Notes: generated by a model from the letters alone, not told the origin. 64,000 nucleotides of DNA from Hymenopus coronatus (GCA_030762935.1 CM060900.1:110946620-111010619); one strand, 5' to 3'. Positions 46,827 through 57,915 are shown, counted from the first letter of the stretch. Translations and numbers: made by a program.

Positions 46827-46944
46827 ATTATTTTCACATTTTGTGTTCGTTCAGTTGTTTTCGCCGTTTCTATTTCTCTAATATGAGAAACATTCGGATG
46901 TGTTTTGTAGAAATACCTTAGTATTCAATAGTTTACTCATTTTA

Positions 46945-47150
46945 CCGGGCGAGATGATTCTGGAATAATTGTGAGCTTCGCTTTCGGAAGATCCTGGGTT
47001 CGACTCCCAGCGATTAGCAGTCTGACCATGGGTTTCTCGGGGTTTCCCGGGTCTGTAGACGAATGATAGGGTAGTTTCTCTTTACTACGACTTTCCTGTA
47101 ACTCATTTCCCTTTTCTCAATTGTCATACGTTTCAGAATTGAAGGACCGG
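46945..47150 (+). mobile_element. SINE, family S4
   Basis: GGGCGAGATGATTCTGGAAT, B box GGGTTCGACTCCC, TGACCATGGGTTTCTCGGGG and GGGTAGTTTCTCTTTACTAC. Similar head and CATGG/GGTTTC blocks occur at 60926 and 61677. Directly followed by S3. Confidence 0.65.
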
Positions 47151-47156
47151 TTGTCA

Positions 47157-47400
47157 TCCTCCCTGGTCTAGAGGTAACATACTAGCCTCCGTTTCCCAAG
47201 GTCGCGCATTCAAGTCCGACGGAGGGCGATGATTTTTTTTTTTTTCGGGAGTAAAAATTCTTAGCATGACTTTCTTCAGAAGGGAAGTAAAGCTGTTTGT
47301 CCCGCGTCATAGATTTACGGCACGTAAAAGAACCTCAAGCCTGATAGAGGCAAGCAACGGTCTTTCACGCCCAATATAGAATGGGACGCTTAGAAGCACA
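47157..47400 (+). mobile_element. SINE family S3
   Basis: tRNA-like head (CCTGGTCTAGAGGTAACATA, B box GCGCATTCAAGTCCG), T run, then TTCAGAAGGGAAGTAAAGCT, TAGATTTACGGCACGTAAAA, GAACCTCAAGCCTGATAGAG and CACGCCCAATATAGAATGGG. The body blocks are shared by three copies here. Confidence 0.88.
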
Positions 47401-47919
47401 TCAGTTAAATAAAACTTGATTTCTCTTTTCTGCGGAAGGATTAGTCGATCATGTGTTAGGGCTGGGCGGTGGAGGAGCTACGCCTTGTAGAGGGTTTCTT
47501 TCGACGTCGGTCGGACTGCTCAGATAGGTACTAGCTCCAGGTGCTCTTGGAGGAGGCTCCCTCTTCAGGTGTGTTCACCGCGTTGGATCCGTTCGAACTG
47601 GAATCATTAGGGACCTCGTTCATTCTTGCGCATGTAGTTTCTAGGTTCCCGTCTCCCTTTGTGTCTCTCCCCTCATACCTCCCTCCCAGGGGGTCATGCT
47701 AGAACCAAAAAAGGGACGTTGTAGCTTATTTGCGGAGCGGTGCTAGGTTTCGGCGGCCCTTACATAATGCGCACATTAAACTGTATATTTACCTTGTCAA
47801 GTGAATTTATTGCAACTATTTTATTTTCCTAAATTGTCCTATGTTGTATCAATTACTTCGTTTTCGTAATGCAAAACAAAATGTACAAGTCAAACAAAAC
47901 GGAGTTTTATTTGGACGCT
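47401..47919. other. Unassigned GC-richer stretch between inverted S3 copies
   Basis: No gene recognised. 47440-47760 is GC-richer with several CpGs. Confidence 0.4.
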
Positions 47920-48181
47920 GTTTGACTTCTGTGGTTCTCAGCGTCCCATTCTCTATTGGGCGTAAAAGACCGCTTAATTTTACTCAGATGCCTCTTTATC
48001 GGACTTGAGGTTTTCTTGCGTGCCGTAAATCTAGTTACGGGCCGACAGCTTTACTTCCCTTCCGAAGGAGACGGTGCTAAGGATTTTTACGCCCGAAAAA
48101 GTCCATTGCCCTCTGCCGGGTGTGAACCCGCGACCTTAGTCACAAGAGGCTAGCACGGTAACCACTACACCACGGAGGGCA
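47920..48181 (-). mobile_element. SINE family S3, best head
   Basis: On the minus strand: CCTCCGTGGTGTAGTGGTTA (A box), GGTCGCGGGTTCACACCCGG (B box), CCTTCGGAAGGGAAGTAAAG, TAGATTTACGGCACGCAAGA, AGAGGCATCTGAGTAAAAT and TGGGACGCTGAGAACCACAG. The head resembles a Val/Glu-type tRNA but lacks a proper acceptor stem, so it is a SINE and not a tRNA gene. Confidence 0.9.
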
Positions 48182-48479
48182 ACTCCATGGCAGCCAAAAA
48201 CTACATTTAATGCACTAGTGGTGACTAGAACATTCGTGCTTCTTTTCTCGTAGTAAATTCAGTTTATGTAAGGCATATACCATAAAGCGCTTAATGTTCG
48301 CAAAGCTAGCTGTAAATAAATGTTTAGTTTACGGTAACGCTTAAGCTACTTTCAGAAACTCGACAACTACAAGCTCTTTCGGCAGAAATTCTTCCTTTAA
48401 TCTTCTTTGGACTTCGCGTGCTAAGAAACAGGATTTTTTGGAAACAGAGAGTTGTGAGATGGCGCGGGAACTCACCAGT

Positions 48480-48745
48480 GGCATTATTGGATCGAAACTT
48501 TCGAAGGCGAAATAAAGCCTTTCCACAGGCGAAATTCAACAAGCCTGGTGACTTAGACGTTTCGTCTGAGACTGGCATTTTGAAGGTCGTGGGTTTAATT
48601 CCCCGCGACCTAACTCTTGGGGCCATTGTTCCCGTCGGGGTTTTTCTCGACTCACTATGCAAATACTGGGGAGGTTCTTCATGCCCCCGAACTTCCTGTC
48701 CCTTCATTTCAACCTATTAAGAACTGCGTGACCAGCTGTGCGGAA
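48480..48745 (+). mobile_element. Degraded SINE (S4-like)
   Basis: B box GGGTTTAATTCCC, TTGTTCCCGTCGGGGTTTTT, GCAAATACTGGGGAGGTTCT and CTTCCTGTCCCTTCATTTC. The last two blocks recur at 22510-22600 and 61030-61120. Confidence 0.55.
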
Positions 48746-49870
48746 AACAGGAGCAAATACTTCCTTCAGTACAGTGGTAGTACGCAACATTTTGGATTTT
48801 AAATATCAGACGGCGTGTGTGTAGTCCTTCGTGTAAAAAGGCTTGCAGAACCCGGCTATTTCAAGCTTCGAGCATATATAGATAGAGGGCGAGTGCATGA
48901 CGTCACAAGATGGAAACCAAGATCTCGATCACATGACGACGGTATAAGCAGTAAATGCAGGCCTATATAGCTTTAGCGTGGGACTTTTCCCTAAAGTTCC
49001 ATTATAATGCAAGACAAATGTACACGTAAATAACACTAATTCACTTAAAGATAGCATATTTTAATGCATTAATTACGTAAACTTTCACTTTGGTTACTTG
49101 TGTTCTTAAATTATTCTGCAGTTAAAAATATCATAAATAGAAAGGAATCAGGTTAGCCCTTTCTGGATTAATGTTGCGTAGAAGTAGAGGCGATGAATAA
49201 AAGCCTACGTATAAAAACTGTAAAGGAATAAGCGAGGTTTATTTGTTTATATGGTTTAGCACTTGAAGAGTTTTGTAGATTATTACGTTAAACTTTTTCG
49301 TCACATGTAAGAGACAATAACACTTTAGAGAATGAATCCCATCTTTAATAACATTACAAAAGATCAACTTTTAAGTTATCACATCACTATGCAATCCACA
49401 AAAACATGTACTTTTCGAAACACATTTGCCAATGTCCAAGAATATTTCCACAGCAAATAACATACACACACTTTAATACACTAATACATTACAGTCTCGT
49501 AATATGGTTTAACACTAAAAGCTTGTTCTTCGCTGTATATGGTTAAATTCTTCGCTAAAACAACTAGTTTTATAAAAACTACATAACCCATCTTCCACCT
49601 TATTAGGTTTTCAGGTCAGACACCAGTTTTAAACTTAGAATGTGCTCTTTCTAGAGCTCTATATTACTGAGGTATCAATAGCAACTCTTGCATTTACACA
49701 ATTTACTTGTCGATACGAAAATTCAGCTTTATCTTAAGATTTTCTTCAGGCCCTTCCATTATAGCTTATGGGAGAGCTCTTATTTTTCTACCTTAGTCAC
49801 ATGACTTTGATGCTGGTTTCAACTGTTAGATAGGGAGAGGTTGGGCCATGCGCTCTCTATATGTATGCTC
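48746..49870. other. AT-rich stretch without recognisable gene
   Basis: No family match or coding signal found. Confidence 0.45.
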
Positions 49871-49873
49871 GAA

Positions 49874-50015
49874 GATTTCAAGTTAAAATCGGCAAGTGGG
49901 GAACTGGCTGAGATGTTACTCATCGCGAGACGGTTAGGCGGGTTGCGCTCAGTGAGAGGGCTGAAGTATCTTTCACTAATTCCCCACGGGCGGGTTATAA
50001 CTTCATAGCTTGTAC
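49874..50015. mobile_element. MITE related to 13236-13389
   Basis: TTTCAAGTTAAAATCGGCAA at the left, GAGACGGTTAGGCGGG and CAGTGAGAGGGCTGAAGTAT in the centre, TTCCCCACGGGCGGGTTATA at the right. The right end has decayed. An inner pair GTGGGGAA/TTCCCCAC is perfect. Confidence 0.7.
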
Positions 50016-50078
50016 TTGATCTTAACACTGAAACCTTTGGGTTTATTGTGTTATCTTTTGTCACAATTGTTATAATTA

Positions 50079-51004
50079 AAAACCTGATGTGTTACATTCA
50101 CATGAGTTTTTGTCTCTGTTTTGCAAAATAACTATTCTTATAAAAGATTATTTTTCTGTCTACATCACACTAACCAAGATAAACATTACCAGAAATATTC
50201 TTACTACTTAGTTCCTTATATGTAGAAGGGAAATAAAAAATGCACTAGGTTAAACAATAGTCAAATTTTTAATAGCTCTCGCTATGCGATTGTAATTGAA
50301 ATGCGGTTCTATTTCCTTGGGCAGGGGTAAAACAAAAGAGATGAAACACATGGGGACTTCCCATTTGCGAAAGATATAATTACTAAAATTGAAACCTATA
50401 GCAAGGAATACCTCGGATTTTTTGTTATAGTATTTAACCCCCTCTTTTACTACATTAAGCACCACAGATGATGACACTGAAACAGGGGGAAATAGGAGAA
50501 ATCGGAGAAAACCCGCCCCTACACCGCTTTTTCCCCACAAATGTCACGAGCAGTTGCTTGGGATCGAACCCGGACCGTCTAGGTAGGAGAGAAGGGTGGT
50601 CTAATCATTCGGCCATGGCGAATGGTTAGCTCCAAAATGTATGTGGCATAAATTGTGATCTAAATTTCTCTGTGTAGCAAGTTTTTACGGTTTACCAGTT
50701 CTGCAACAGTTATTCAGAATGAAGAGGGCTTCAAGGGCTATTCCCAAGAAATTCAGGATATACATTTTATTTGTCATGTAAATATCTTAAATATACGGTA
50801 TTTTAATAAAAATCATCATAACCATTTTTGAGAAAATTGAAAATTTCCAAAAATGTCCCAGTTTTTGTGCAAATACTTCTTTTAGTAATGTAGGGGTCCT
50901 CAACACATGCATTTCCGGTGAAATCTCGCTATCGAATTGTTGGTGGAATAGACTGCTTTCTCTTTCTACTATGCGGATTGCACATAGGAGCTAGAGAATG
51001 TAAA
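50079..51004 (-). mobile_element. Element A copy split by SINE S1
   Basis: Reverse copy from AACCTGATGTGTTACATTC to GGAGCTAGAGAATG, interrupted at about 50430-50622 by S1. It lacks the CA microsatellite and has a deletion in the 5' quarter. Confidence 0.88.
50430..50622 (-). mobile_element. SINE family S1, full length
   Basis: On the minus strand: CGCCATGGCCGAATGATTAG head, B box GGGTTCGATCCC, TTTGTGGGGAAAAAGCGGTG, GGGCGGGTTTTCTCCGATTT and the TAATGTAGTAAAAGAGGGGG end. It lies inside Element A. Confidence 0.88.
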
Positions 51005-51012
51005 ATTATAGT

Positions 51013-51014
<2 letters not shown>

Positions 51015-51073
<59 letters not shown>

Positions 51074-51101
51074 TCAATAACAAGAACATATAGTACTATA
51101 C

Positions 51102-51135
<34 letters not shown>
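51015..51135. repeat. (AAT)n microsatellites
   Basis: Two AAT tracts (about 51015-51073 and 51103-51135) separated by 30 unrelated bases, starting 10 bases after the end of an Element A copy. Confidence 0.95.
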
Positions 51136-51136
<1 letters not shown>

Positions 51137-51615
51137 GACTGTTTTTCAATTCAGGATTGTCTGGATTGTGTTAATAGATAATAAATTGTGAATAATAAAC
51201 ATTATATATTTGTATGTTACTTCTGTTTTCCTTTAGAACTGGTTTTACCTTTTATTCTATTTTCATTTTATTTTATATTTTTAGCACAAACAGTTGGTTA
51301 TTACAAATTAATGTCCTGTGAAACTATGGGTAATATATTTCTAACGCAGAAGTCATTTCATTTGTAATTCATTCAAATACAGCTGTGTATGGCATGATCA
51401 ATATCCAATAGGATATGTGCGTAAAGAACGCTACATCCCTTAGAACTGACGAACGATCAATGGAATCATCATTAAGTTTGTACACGTTTCGAAGAAACGT
51501 CTAACCTTTTCTACTGTACCGCAGAACGTGTCACGCAGAATACCATGTCTAACTCACTCCATTGATTTTGACATTGCTGCTCAAGAGTGTAAACAAGGGA
51601 TTTATATATATATCT
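51136..51615. other. AT-rich stretch without recognisable gene
   Basis: No feature recognised. Confidence 0.45.
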
Positions 51616-51619
51616 ATCC

Positions 51620-51703
51620 ATACAGTGCGTTTCGCGGCGGCCGGCCCTCGCCCGTTACGGTGCAGCCGCGGAGCGGTTCGGTCGCTCAGGGAACGCACTG
51701 TAT
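51620..51703. mobile_element. 80-bp GC-rich mini-element with TA flanks
   Basis: TACAGTGCGTT at 51621-51631 mirrors AACGCACTGTA at 51692-51702. The element CAGTGCGTT...AACGCACTG is thus flanked by TA on each side, as for Tc1/mariner-type insertion. The interior is unusually GC-rich (GCGGCGGCCGGCCC, GCAGCCGCGGAGC) compared with its AT-rich surroundings. Confidence 0.6.
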
Positions 51704-51729
51704 CACCGGGCATTGTGGCATATTTATAT

Positions 51730-51848
51730 TTTTCTCCACCACCTACCCTTAGTAGGTAACAGGAGGTACCTACTGTATTTCACCCAAAAATACGATATCA
51801 ATATTACACTAGAAATGAATTTTTAGAGGTCTCCTGAACATAAAAAAA
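51730..51848 (+). mobile_element. Element A 5' end fragment
   Basis: TTTCTCCACCACCTACCC, a CACCCAAAAATACGATATCA block and CTAGAAATGAATTTTTAGAG correspond to the first 110 bases of Element A. Confidence 0.7.
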
Positions 51849-51853
51849 CAACA

Positions 51854-52007
51854 AAATATCTGATGTGTTCCATTCACATGACTTTCTCTAATTTCTGTAA
51901 CAAGATTTTGTTAAAAAGCTTATTCCTCTCTCTACATCATGCTAACCGAGATAAACGTTAGCAGAAATAGTCCTTATTACTTGGTCCCTTGTTAGTAGAA
52001 GGACAAA
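51854..52007 (-). mobile_element. Element A 3' end fragment
   Basis: ATCTGATGTGTTCCATTCAC to GGTCCCTTGTTAGTAGAAGG. It is followed immediately by another reverse copy starting TAATGTCTTCCATTCAC. Confidence 0.85.
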
Positions 52008-53018
52008 AAATGTAATGTCTTCCATTCACATAATGTCCTCTAACTGTTTGGTAAGCAAACTTGTTATTCAGAACATTAATCTGTTATCTGCATCATGCTA
52101 ATCAAGTTAAATACAAGCAGAATTAGTGTTCTTACTAGCTTTCTTTTAAGTAGAAGGAAAATAAGAAAATGCAGTAGCTAAAGCGATAGTCTCGCCCTTT
52201 AAAAGCCGGTCGCTATGTGAAACAATTGTTATTCCAATTTCTTTGCTTGTCAGGAGTAAACAAACGAGAAACGAGAAGAAAGATGTCTTTCCGTTTGAGA
52301 AAAGTTTAAATAGCTACAATTTGAAACCAATAATCCGGAATATCCCGAAAACGGTTAACTCTACAAAAATGTATATTTCATAAATTGTGTGTTTTAATAA
52401 GATCTTCAGTTTTTATATAGTAAGTTTTTGTATGTCTCTTATGGTTTGGCAACTATACAAAAGTCACCCAGAATGAAGAGATCGGCTCTCACTTAGACGA
52501 TCCGGGTTCGATCCCAAGGCGACCGCATGTGAGAGTTGTGGTGGACAAAGCAGGGACGGGTTTTCTTCGGATTCTTCATTCCATGTATCACCAGTGTCAT
52601 CGCCTGTGATGCCTCAAGTAGTAAAAGCGGGTGTTAAACACTATCAACGAAATGAAGAGGTCTTCAGAAGCTATACCCAGAAAATTCAAGGTATGCATTT
52701 CGTTTGTCATAACATATCTTAAACATAAGGTATTTTAATCAAGAGTCATTTTTGAGAAAATCAAACTTTTCAAAAAATGTTCTATGTAAATGGTAGTTTG
52801 GGGTGAGGAATATTAAGTTTGGTATTTAACGGACTTTTCATTTTTGAACTATGCTGCCCACAGGCACACACATACGAACATTTTACTAAAAATGTTTTTT
52901 TTTATTCAGGGGTTCTCGAAGCGTGTATTTACGGTGAAATCTCGGTATCAAATTTTTGGGTGCAATACAATACCTTCTCTATACACTATGTACAAAGTAG
53001 GTGTAGAGAAAGTAAAAA
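52008..53018 (-). mobile_element. Element A copy split by SINE S1
   Basis: Reverse copy from GTAATGTCTTCCATTCACAT to GTAGGTGTAGAGAAAGTAAA, with S1 at about 52484-52650. The terminal hairpin TATACACTATGTACAAAGTA is well preserved. Confidence 0.9.
52475..52660 (+). mobile_element. SINE family S1 with target-site duplication
   Basis: Slightly 5'-truncated head, B box GGGTTCGATCCC, GTGGTGGACAAAGCAGGGAC, GGTTTTCTTCGGATTCTTC, AAAGCGGGTGTTAAACACTA. AATGAAGAG precedes and follows the element (52472 and about 52653), a 9-bp duplication of Element A sequence. Confidence 0.88.
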
Positions 53019-53410
53019 TAAAGGAAACAGTTTTACAAAAAGTTTTGCATCTGTTAGTGTCTGTTAACACAACTCGGAAACGCAAGGAGGAAAAATGCCA
53101 AACTTGTTAGTATGTACTTGAGCCATGAAGTACACTATGCATCCAGATATCTTGTGGCTTCAAGGTCAAGGATTCATTCTGTCTATAGATTCCAGAGATC
53201 ACACACATGCACGTGCGCTGTGTTTTGCTTAATAGATCAGTTGGTTCGGGATAAATCAGATAACCTATTCACCACAACAGCTGCGGTCCTCAAAGAAAGA
53301 AAGAAAGAAAGAAAGAATGAATGTTTGGTTGGGCGAGTGGGCTCTTCTTCCCCCCGGCCATCTTTTCCTCGTAAAATTAGTTCCCAAGAAATGGGGCGCG
53401 CGTAGTATTA
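53019..53410. other. Unassigned stretch with GAAA microsatellite
   Basis: A short GAAA tract lies near 53295-53316. No other feature recognised. Confidence 0.4.
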
Positions 53411-54022
53411 AACATGAAGGTTTTAACTAAAATCCCCTCTCCTTTTACGTGGAAGATTTTTTCGATTTTTTTTTTAATTTCTCAAAAATCGTCTCTAATG
53501 CATTTTTATTAAAATGCCATATGTACAAAATATTTAAACGGTAAAAATATAATGCATTTTTGGGAAATGGCCTGTGAAACCCACTTCATTTTGAATGGAT
53601 ATTTTGTAACGTATAAGCCTTAAAAAGGTAGACAAAGTACACAAAAATTGTAGACCTTTTTACATCACATCATTTGTTTCAAATGTTTCTGGCATTAACT
53701 TTTCTCGATGTTTTATGAAATACTGGGTTGAATTTTCAATCAGTTGATACTTTTAAAACTTCAATATGATTAATCGTTTTTTTCCTCCTGGTCGCGCAAA
53801 GAGAACCGAATTTCAAATACCCTCGCATGGAAACCCGCTCTTTAAAGATTTTACTATCGCTGAAGTCTAATGTGTCCCTTTTCCTTGTACATTTAAGGAA
53901 ATATCTAATACAACCAATTCTGCAAATGTTTATCTTGATTCCTATGAAGTGGATAGAAGAGTAAACTGCTGTAAGGATAGTGCATTGAAGAATGGGCAGA
54001 AAAAGTTATGTGAATTGGATGT
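53411..54022 (+). mobile_element. Element A copy, 5'-truncated and diverged
   Basis: From AAAATCCCCTCTCCTTTTAC through TTTCTCAAAAATCGTCTCTA, GGTCGCGCAAAGAGAACCGA and AATTCTGCAAATGTTTATCT to AAAGTTATGTGAATTGG. It is among the most diverged copies. Confidence 0.8.
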
Positions 54023-54049
54023 GTTTCTTTATACTTGTATAATAACCAA

Positions 54050-54665
54050 AGAAGTAAGTTATTTCTACTGTATATTAATGACATACCTGCAGTAATAAAC
54101 AACAATACTTATCCAGATCTTTTTGCGGAAAATACAAGTGTTGTAATTAAAGAACAGGAAACCAGTCAGCTCTAAGATTCAACTAACGAAATCTGCAGCA
54201 TACTAAATAGTTAGCTGGAAAGTAACAATTTATATAAATTTAGAACAACAAAACTAACTTCATTAATTTTTTTACAAAACAAAAACGTATTTCCGATTTA
54301 AAGATAGAATATGAAAGCAGTCAAATGGCAGAAGCTACCAATATAAAATTCCTGGGTCTTTTTATAGATTGCAATTGAATTGGGAACACCATATTGATTA
54401 TATCTTACCCAAACTAAGCTCTGTATTTTGCAATCAGATCATTAATTCAGCTTATAAATAAGAACATTCTAAAACAGTGTATTATGCTTGTTTTTATTAA
54501 ATGTAGAAACCAAAAAAGTGTTTTTTATGCAAAAGAAGGTAATAAGAATAATGTTAGAGGCAAGACAAATCAACTCACGGCAAAGCACTATTAAAAATAT
54601 TTGGAATTTTGTTAATAGCCTGCGAACATATTCTAGTCGTACTGTTATTTGTAATAAATAACCCA
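54050..54665 (+). pseudogene. Non-LTR retrotransposon reverse transcriptase, heavily decayed
   Basis: Frames on the plus strand give LFLLYINDIPAVINNNTYPD (the palm LF-LYINDIP motif; the DD box is ruined to FAEN), then a diverged stretch with several stops. Next come KFLGLF-like and IDCNLNWEHHIDYI-like pieces (the LG--ID--L-W--HI motif in broken frames). Finally MQKKVIRIMLEARQINS matches the L-Q-KAIRI motif after the palm. This order is typical of Jockey/CR1-type LINEs. It carries many stops and frameshifts and is an old, inactive copy. Confidence 0.72.
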
Positions 54666-54904
54666 GAAACATTTACAGAAAGCAGATAAACATAACAAAA
54701 AGGCTAGACACAGACCGGACTTAATAGATGAACAAATAATTTACAGACATTCCAAAAAAGGTGTTCACTACAACGATAATTTTGTTTAATTCACCATCTC
54801 CTATACTATGACAATATACGTTCTTCCATCATAAGCAAAATTTTCCACAAAGTGGAATGCAGCGATTAATTTTGGTACTGAAAATCCAGCTCCTCCTTCT
54901 ACCA

Positions 54905-55165
54905 GCGTGACATGTTCTGGTGGGCCTAAGTTTAATTTTGGGTTTCGATTGGATGTCCCGACCGAATTGTACAAAGCGCCCATCCATCGTCCAGACTGTC
55001 AGTTGGTCCTGCAACCCTGAAACATATGACAATGAAAGAAATTATGAATACAGGAATGTCTTGGTAGAAGTTGAACGACCCCACCGACCAATCTGTGAAA
55101 CCACGAAAAACCCATGGTTAAAATGGGTGGCCACCGGGATCGAGCCCGGTGTCAGTTTGCTCAAT
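54905..55165 (-). mobile_element. SINE-like repeat, family S5
   Basis: On the minus strand a B box (GGGCTCGATCCCGG), ATGGGTTTTTCGTGGTTTCA, CAGATTGGTCGGTGGGGTCG, ACATTCCTGTATTCAT and TGTTTCAGGGTTGCAGGACC. These share order and much sequence with the copy at 10240-10505. Confidence 0.68.
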
Positions 55166-56298
55166 TAAATACATTGATACTCCATAGGATTGAATTGTGA
55201 GTCCACACTGAAGTTCAGTTTCCTCTTTTCGATTCCAACACGATGTGTTCAGTTGTAACTTTCTTTGATACCTGTTTCAAATTTGTTTTACTCCTGCTAG
55301 TATTTTTCATGAGAATTTGGAGGTAACAACGTTTGCTTCAATAGTCACATTTACAGCCGTTTTAATATCAGATTCAACAAGTTCCTCTTTGTCACTCAAG
55401 GGCTTAAAGTTTATTTTAGAAAGAAATTTGGAAGCTATAAAAATGTCATCAAATTTCTTCGTTTTTCAAGTTATGTTTTAAATATAATTCTACACTACCG
55501 CAACTCAGTTGTGTGTTATTGTGTGGGGAACGAGTTTCTGATTGTTCCAAGATGAATACTCCTGAAACTGTTCCTGAATGTCGTCATCATATTAAGTATA
55601 CTAACTTCCAGAGCATTAAGAACTTAACGCTTTATTTCTGTAATGAAGCAAACAGTTTAAATTGACGAGCCACGCTAAACTGCTTTACGAAGAATTCCTA
55701 TGTAATCACCGCTAAACGGATGATGGGCTTAAGGCTAACTACGTTTTGTGAAGCAAGAGCGACTTGAAACGCGAGAATATGATACTTGAAACACAAGCGA
55801 CGCCAGAGTAACTAAATTTTCGAAATATATTATTTTATCTTGCCTATATCAGACTATCTTACCATAATTCCTATGTTCTATGTTGTCAAATGTTAGACTT
55901 CTTATTAGTATCTGAATTACACCTTCATTCTCTGACTTACTAATCCTAAATATACTTACCCGTTAATTCTTAGAAAATACTTATATGCATGTTCAACAAT
56001 CATTAGGTTTTAGAACTGTTGTATTTTCAGGAATTGAGGCTTGAGCTTAATAGCGTTCCTGTTTCCAGAGTTTCTCGACTCTTAATTACATTTACCATTA
56101 TGACTTCAAGCTGATTACTTCTTTAAACTTGCCTTTACTACTGACTACATATCTAGCAACCAATTTTTATCTTCTGCTTTATTAAGATTATTCGTTTATT
56201 TTAATATGTGAAAGTGCTTACCGAGTTACTCCTGTATTTCCCCGAATACATTTTATAAAATAATTATGACAATTCTGGGATCACAAAAATAACACACA
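55166..56298. other. AT-rich stretch without recognisable gene
   Basis: No coding or repeat feature recognised. Confidence 0.45.
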
Positions 56299-56299
56299 T

Positions 56300-56772
56300 T
56301 TCAGAAACAGCCGATGCCAGAAAAGTAATTTAAAAAAAAAACAAAAAACTTCGTTTTACAAATGTATATATTTTGTGTAATGCGCTTTCGTATATTACTC
56401 AGCTTTTACTACTATGCAAGATTTTATAAATTTCTCCAGAATGCCGAAGACTTCACAGGCAATTCTCAGAAACTTTAAGATGTACATTTTAATTCCTTAT
56501 TTTTAATATATGACGTCTTGATCAAAATCGTTAGAGAACTTTTCAAGGATAAACCATTTCGAAAAAATCAGTATGTAAAGGCTAGCTTGTGGTATGGAAT
56601 TCTCACGAGGATCTTCGTGCAGTATCCTTGTAAAGTAGTAAACTTAGATTTTTAAAAATCCTTTTTTGGTTGAGGAGACTTCAAAACATGCATTTCCGTT
56701 GCAATCTCATAATACTTTTTGGGGTGAAATGTAATACCTTCTCTACCTACATGTATACCTGATAGAAAAAAT
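56300..56772 (-). mobile_element. Element A copy, truncated
   Basis: Reverse-orientation central and 5' parts: ACTATGCAAGATTTTATAAA, GACGTCTTGATCAAAATCGT, AACATGCATTTCCGTTGCAA and TACCTTCTCTACCTACATGT. Confidence 0.82.
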
Positions 56773-56828
56773 AATCGATAAATTATTCTCTGTAAGACCA
56801 GTTCACAAGAGTTTGCAGTTGCTATCAT

Positions 56829-57268
56829 TAAAAATCTGATGTGCTTCATACACATGACTTTCTCTACATCTGTGTAACAAATGATTGTAGTAAGCTTATT
56901 CTTCTATCTATTTAATGCTAAAACATTAGTAGAGCTGTCTTATTACTTAGTTCCTAATATAAGAGGTTTGATAAAATTAACATTTTCTAAATCTTTTCCA
57001 TGTAAAGGGTAGTCTGGGGTGGGGGAAGATTTTCTTGAAAATCTTCTGTTGCTTCCCTGGAAGACACCAAACTTAAACACCACCAAGTTTTTTAGCTATG
57101 CTGTCCACAGGCACACACAGACACACACAGGGTCTTTTTCTAAAAACGATTTCTTTTTGGATTCAAGAGGACCCAAAATATGTATTTCTGGTAAAATCGC
57201 GGTATCGAATTTTTGGGTGCATTACAATACCTTCTCTATACACTGTATAGTACGTGTAGATAAAGTAA
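56829..57268 (-). mobile_element. Element A copy with large internal deletion
   Basis: Both ends are present (AAAAATCTGATGTGCTTCAT and AGTACGTGTAGATAAAGT), but GTTCCTAATATAAGAGG is joined to TTTGATAAAATTAACATTTT, removing about 450 central bases. Confidence 0.88.
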
Positions 57269-57900
57269 AAAAAAAAAAAAACCCATGTGTTACTCAACAG
57301 TGACTTATTTCTGTTTCGACTAAGCTTTCATATTTGTTTAGATAGGTGTTTTACAAGCGGAACAAATTGATCATGTTCGAGGTCACAGCAGGAACTCGGC
57401 CATTGATCCAGTGGCTGTCGCCGCGCCAAGGTTCTGGAGCTCCAGCCCCGTATGGAATTCAATTTTTCCAGTCTGTTTCACTTTCAAACACCTTGTCCTA
57501 AATAGGGTTTAGTGTCAAAGCGAAACCCATTAAACTTATTAATTCAAGCAGGCAGTTTAGAGAAATATGGCTGAAACTTTTCCTTGCTTCACTGTTTCTC
57601 AGTAAGCAGACAGACAGAGTGGAGCTCAAAATCTCTTACGTAAAATTAGGATACATAATGCCTTTAAGTATCAACCGAAACAACTCTGTTGGTTATAGCG
57701 CTTTGGCATTAACAGTCAAGTATTCGTCAGGTGAGACAGGGTGTACTCCAAATTTGAAACCGGCATTATTTTGGACTTGCGGTTTAGGCGTAGACAACAT
57801 TAAAATAGAATTAGTGTATATATAGTATTTAATTGATACGTAGCTTGCAGTTTAACTATCCTTGTCGTATTGGTTTAATTGTTTTTTCACGCAAGCCGTG
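57269..57900. other. Unassigned stretch
   Basis: A GC-richer patch at 57375-57450 (CGGCCATTGATCCAGTGGCT) may be a degraded SINE head. No other feature recognised. Confidence 0.35.
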
Positions 57901-57915
57901 TGTAGGACAGGAGTT

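Noticed and set aside
48105..48181. Possible genuine tRNA gene on the minus strand
   Set aside because: A and B boxes are good, but there is no acceptor stem, and the sequence continues into the S3 body shared by two other copies.
26347..57268. CRISPR-like or satellite interpretation of Element A
   Set aside because: Copies are about 0.9 kb, in both orientations and interspersed, without regular spacers; this is a dispersed transposon-like family.
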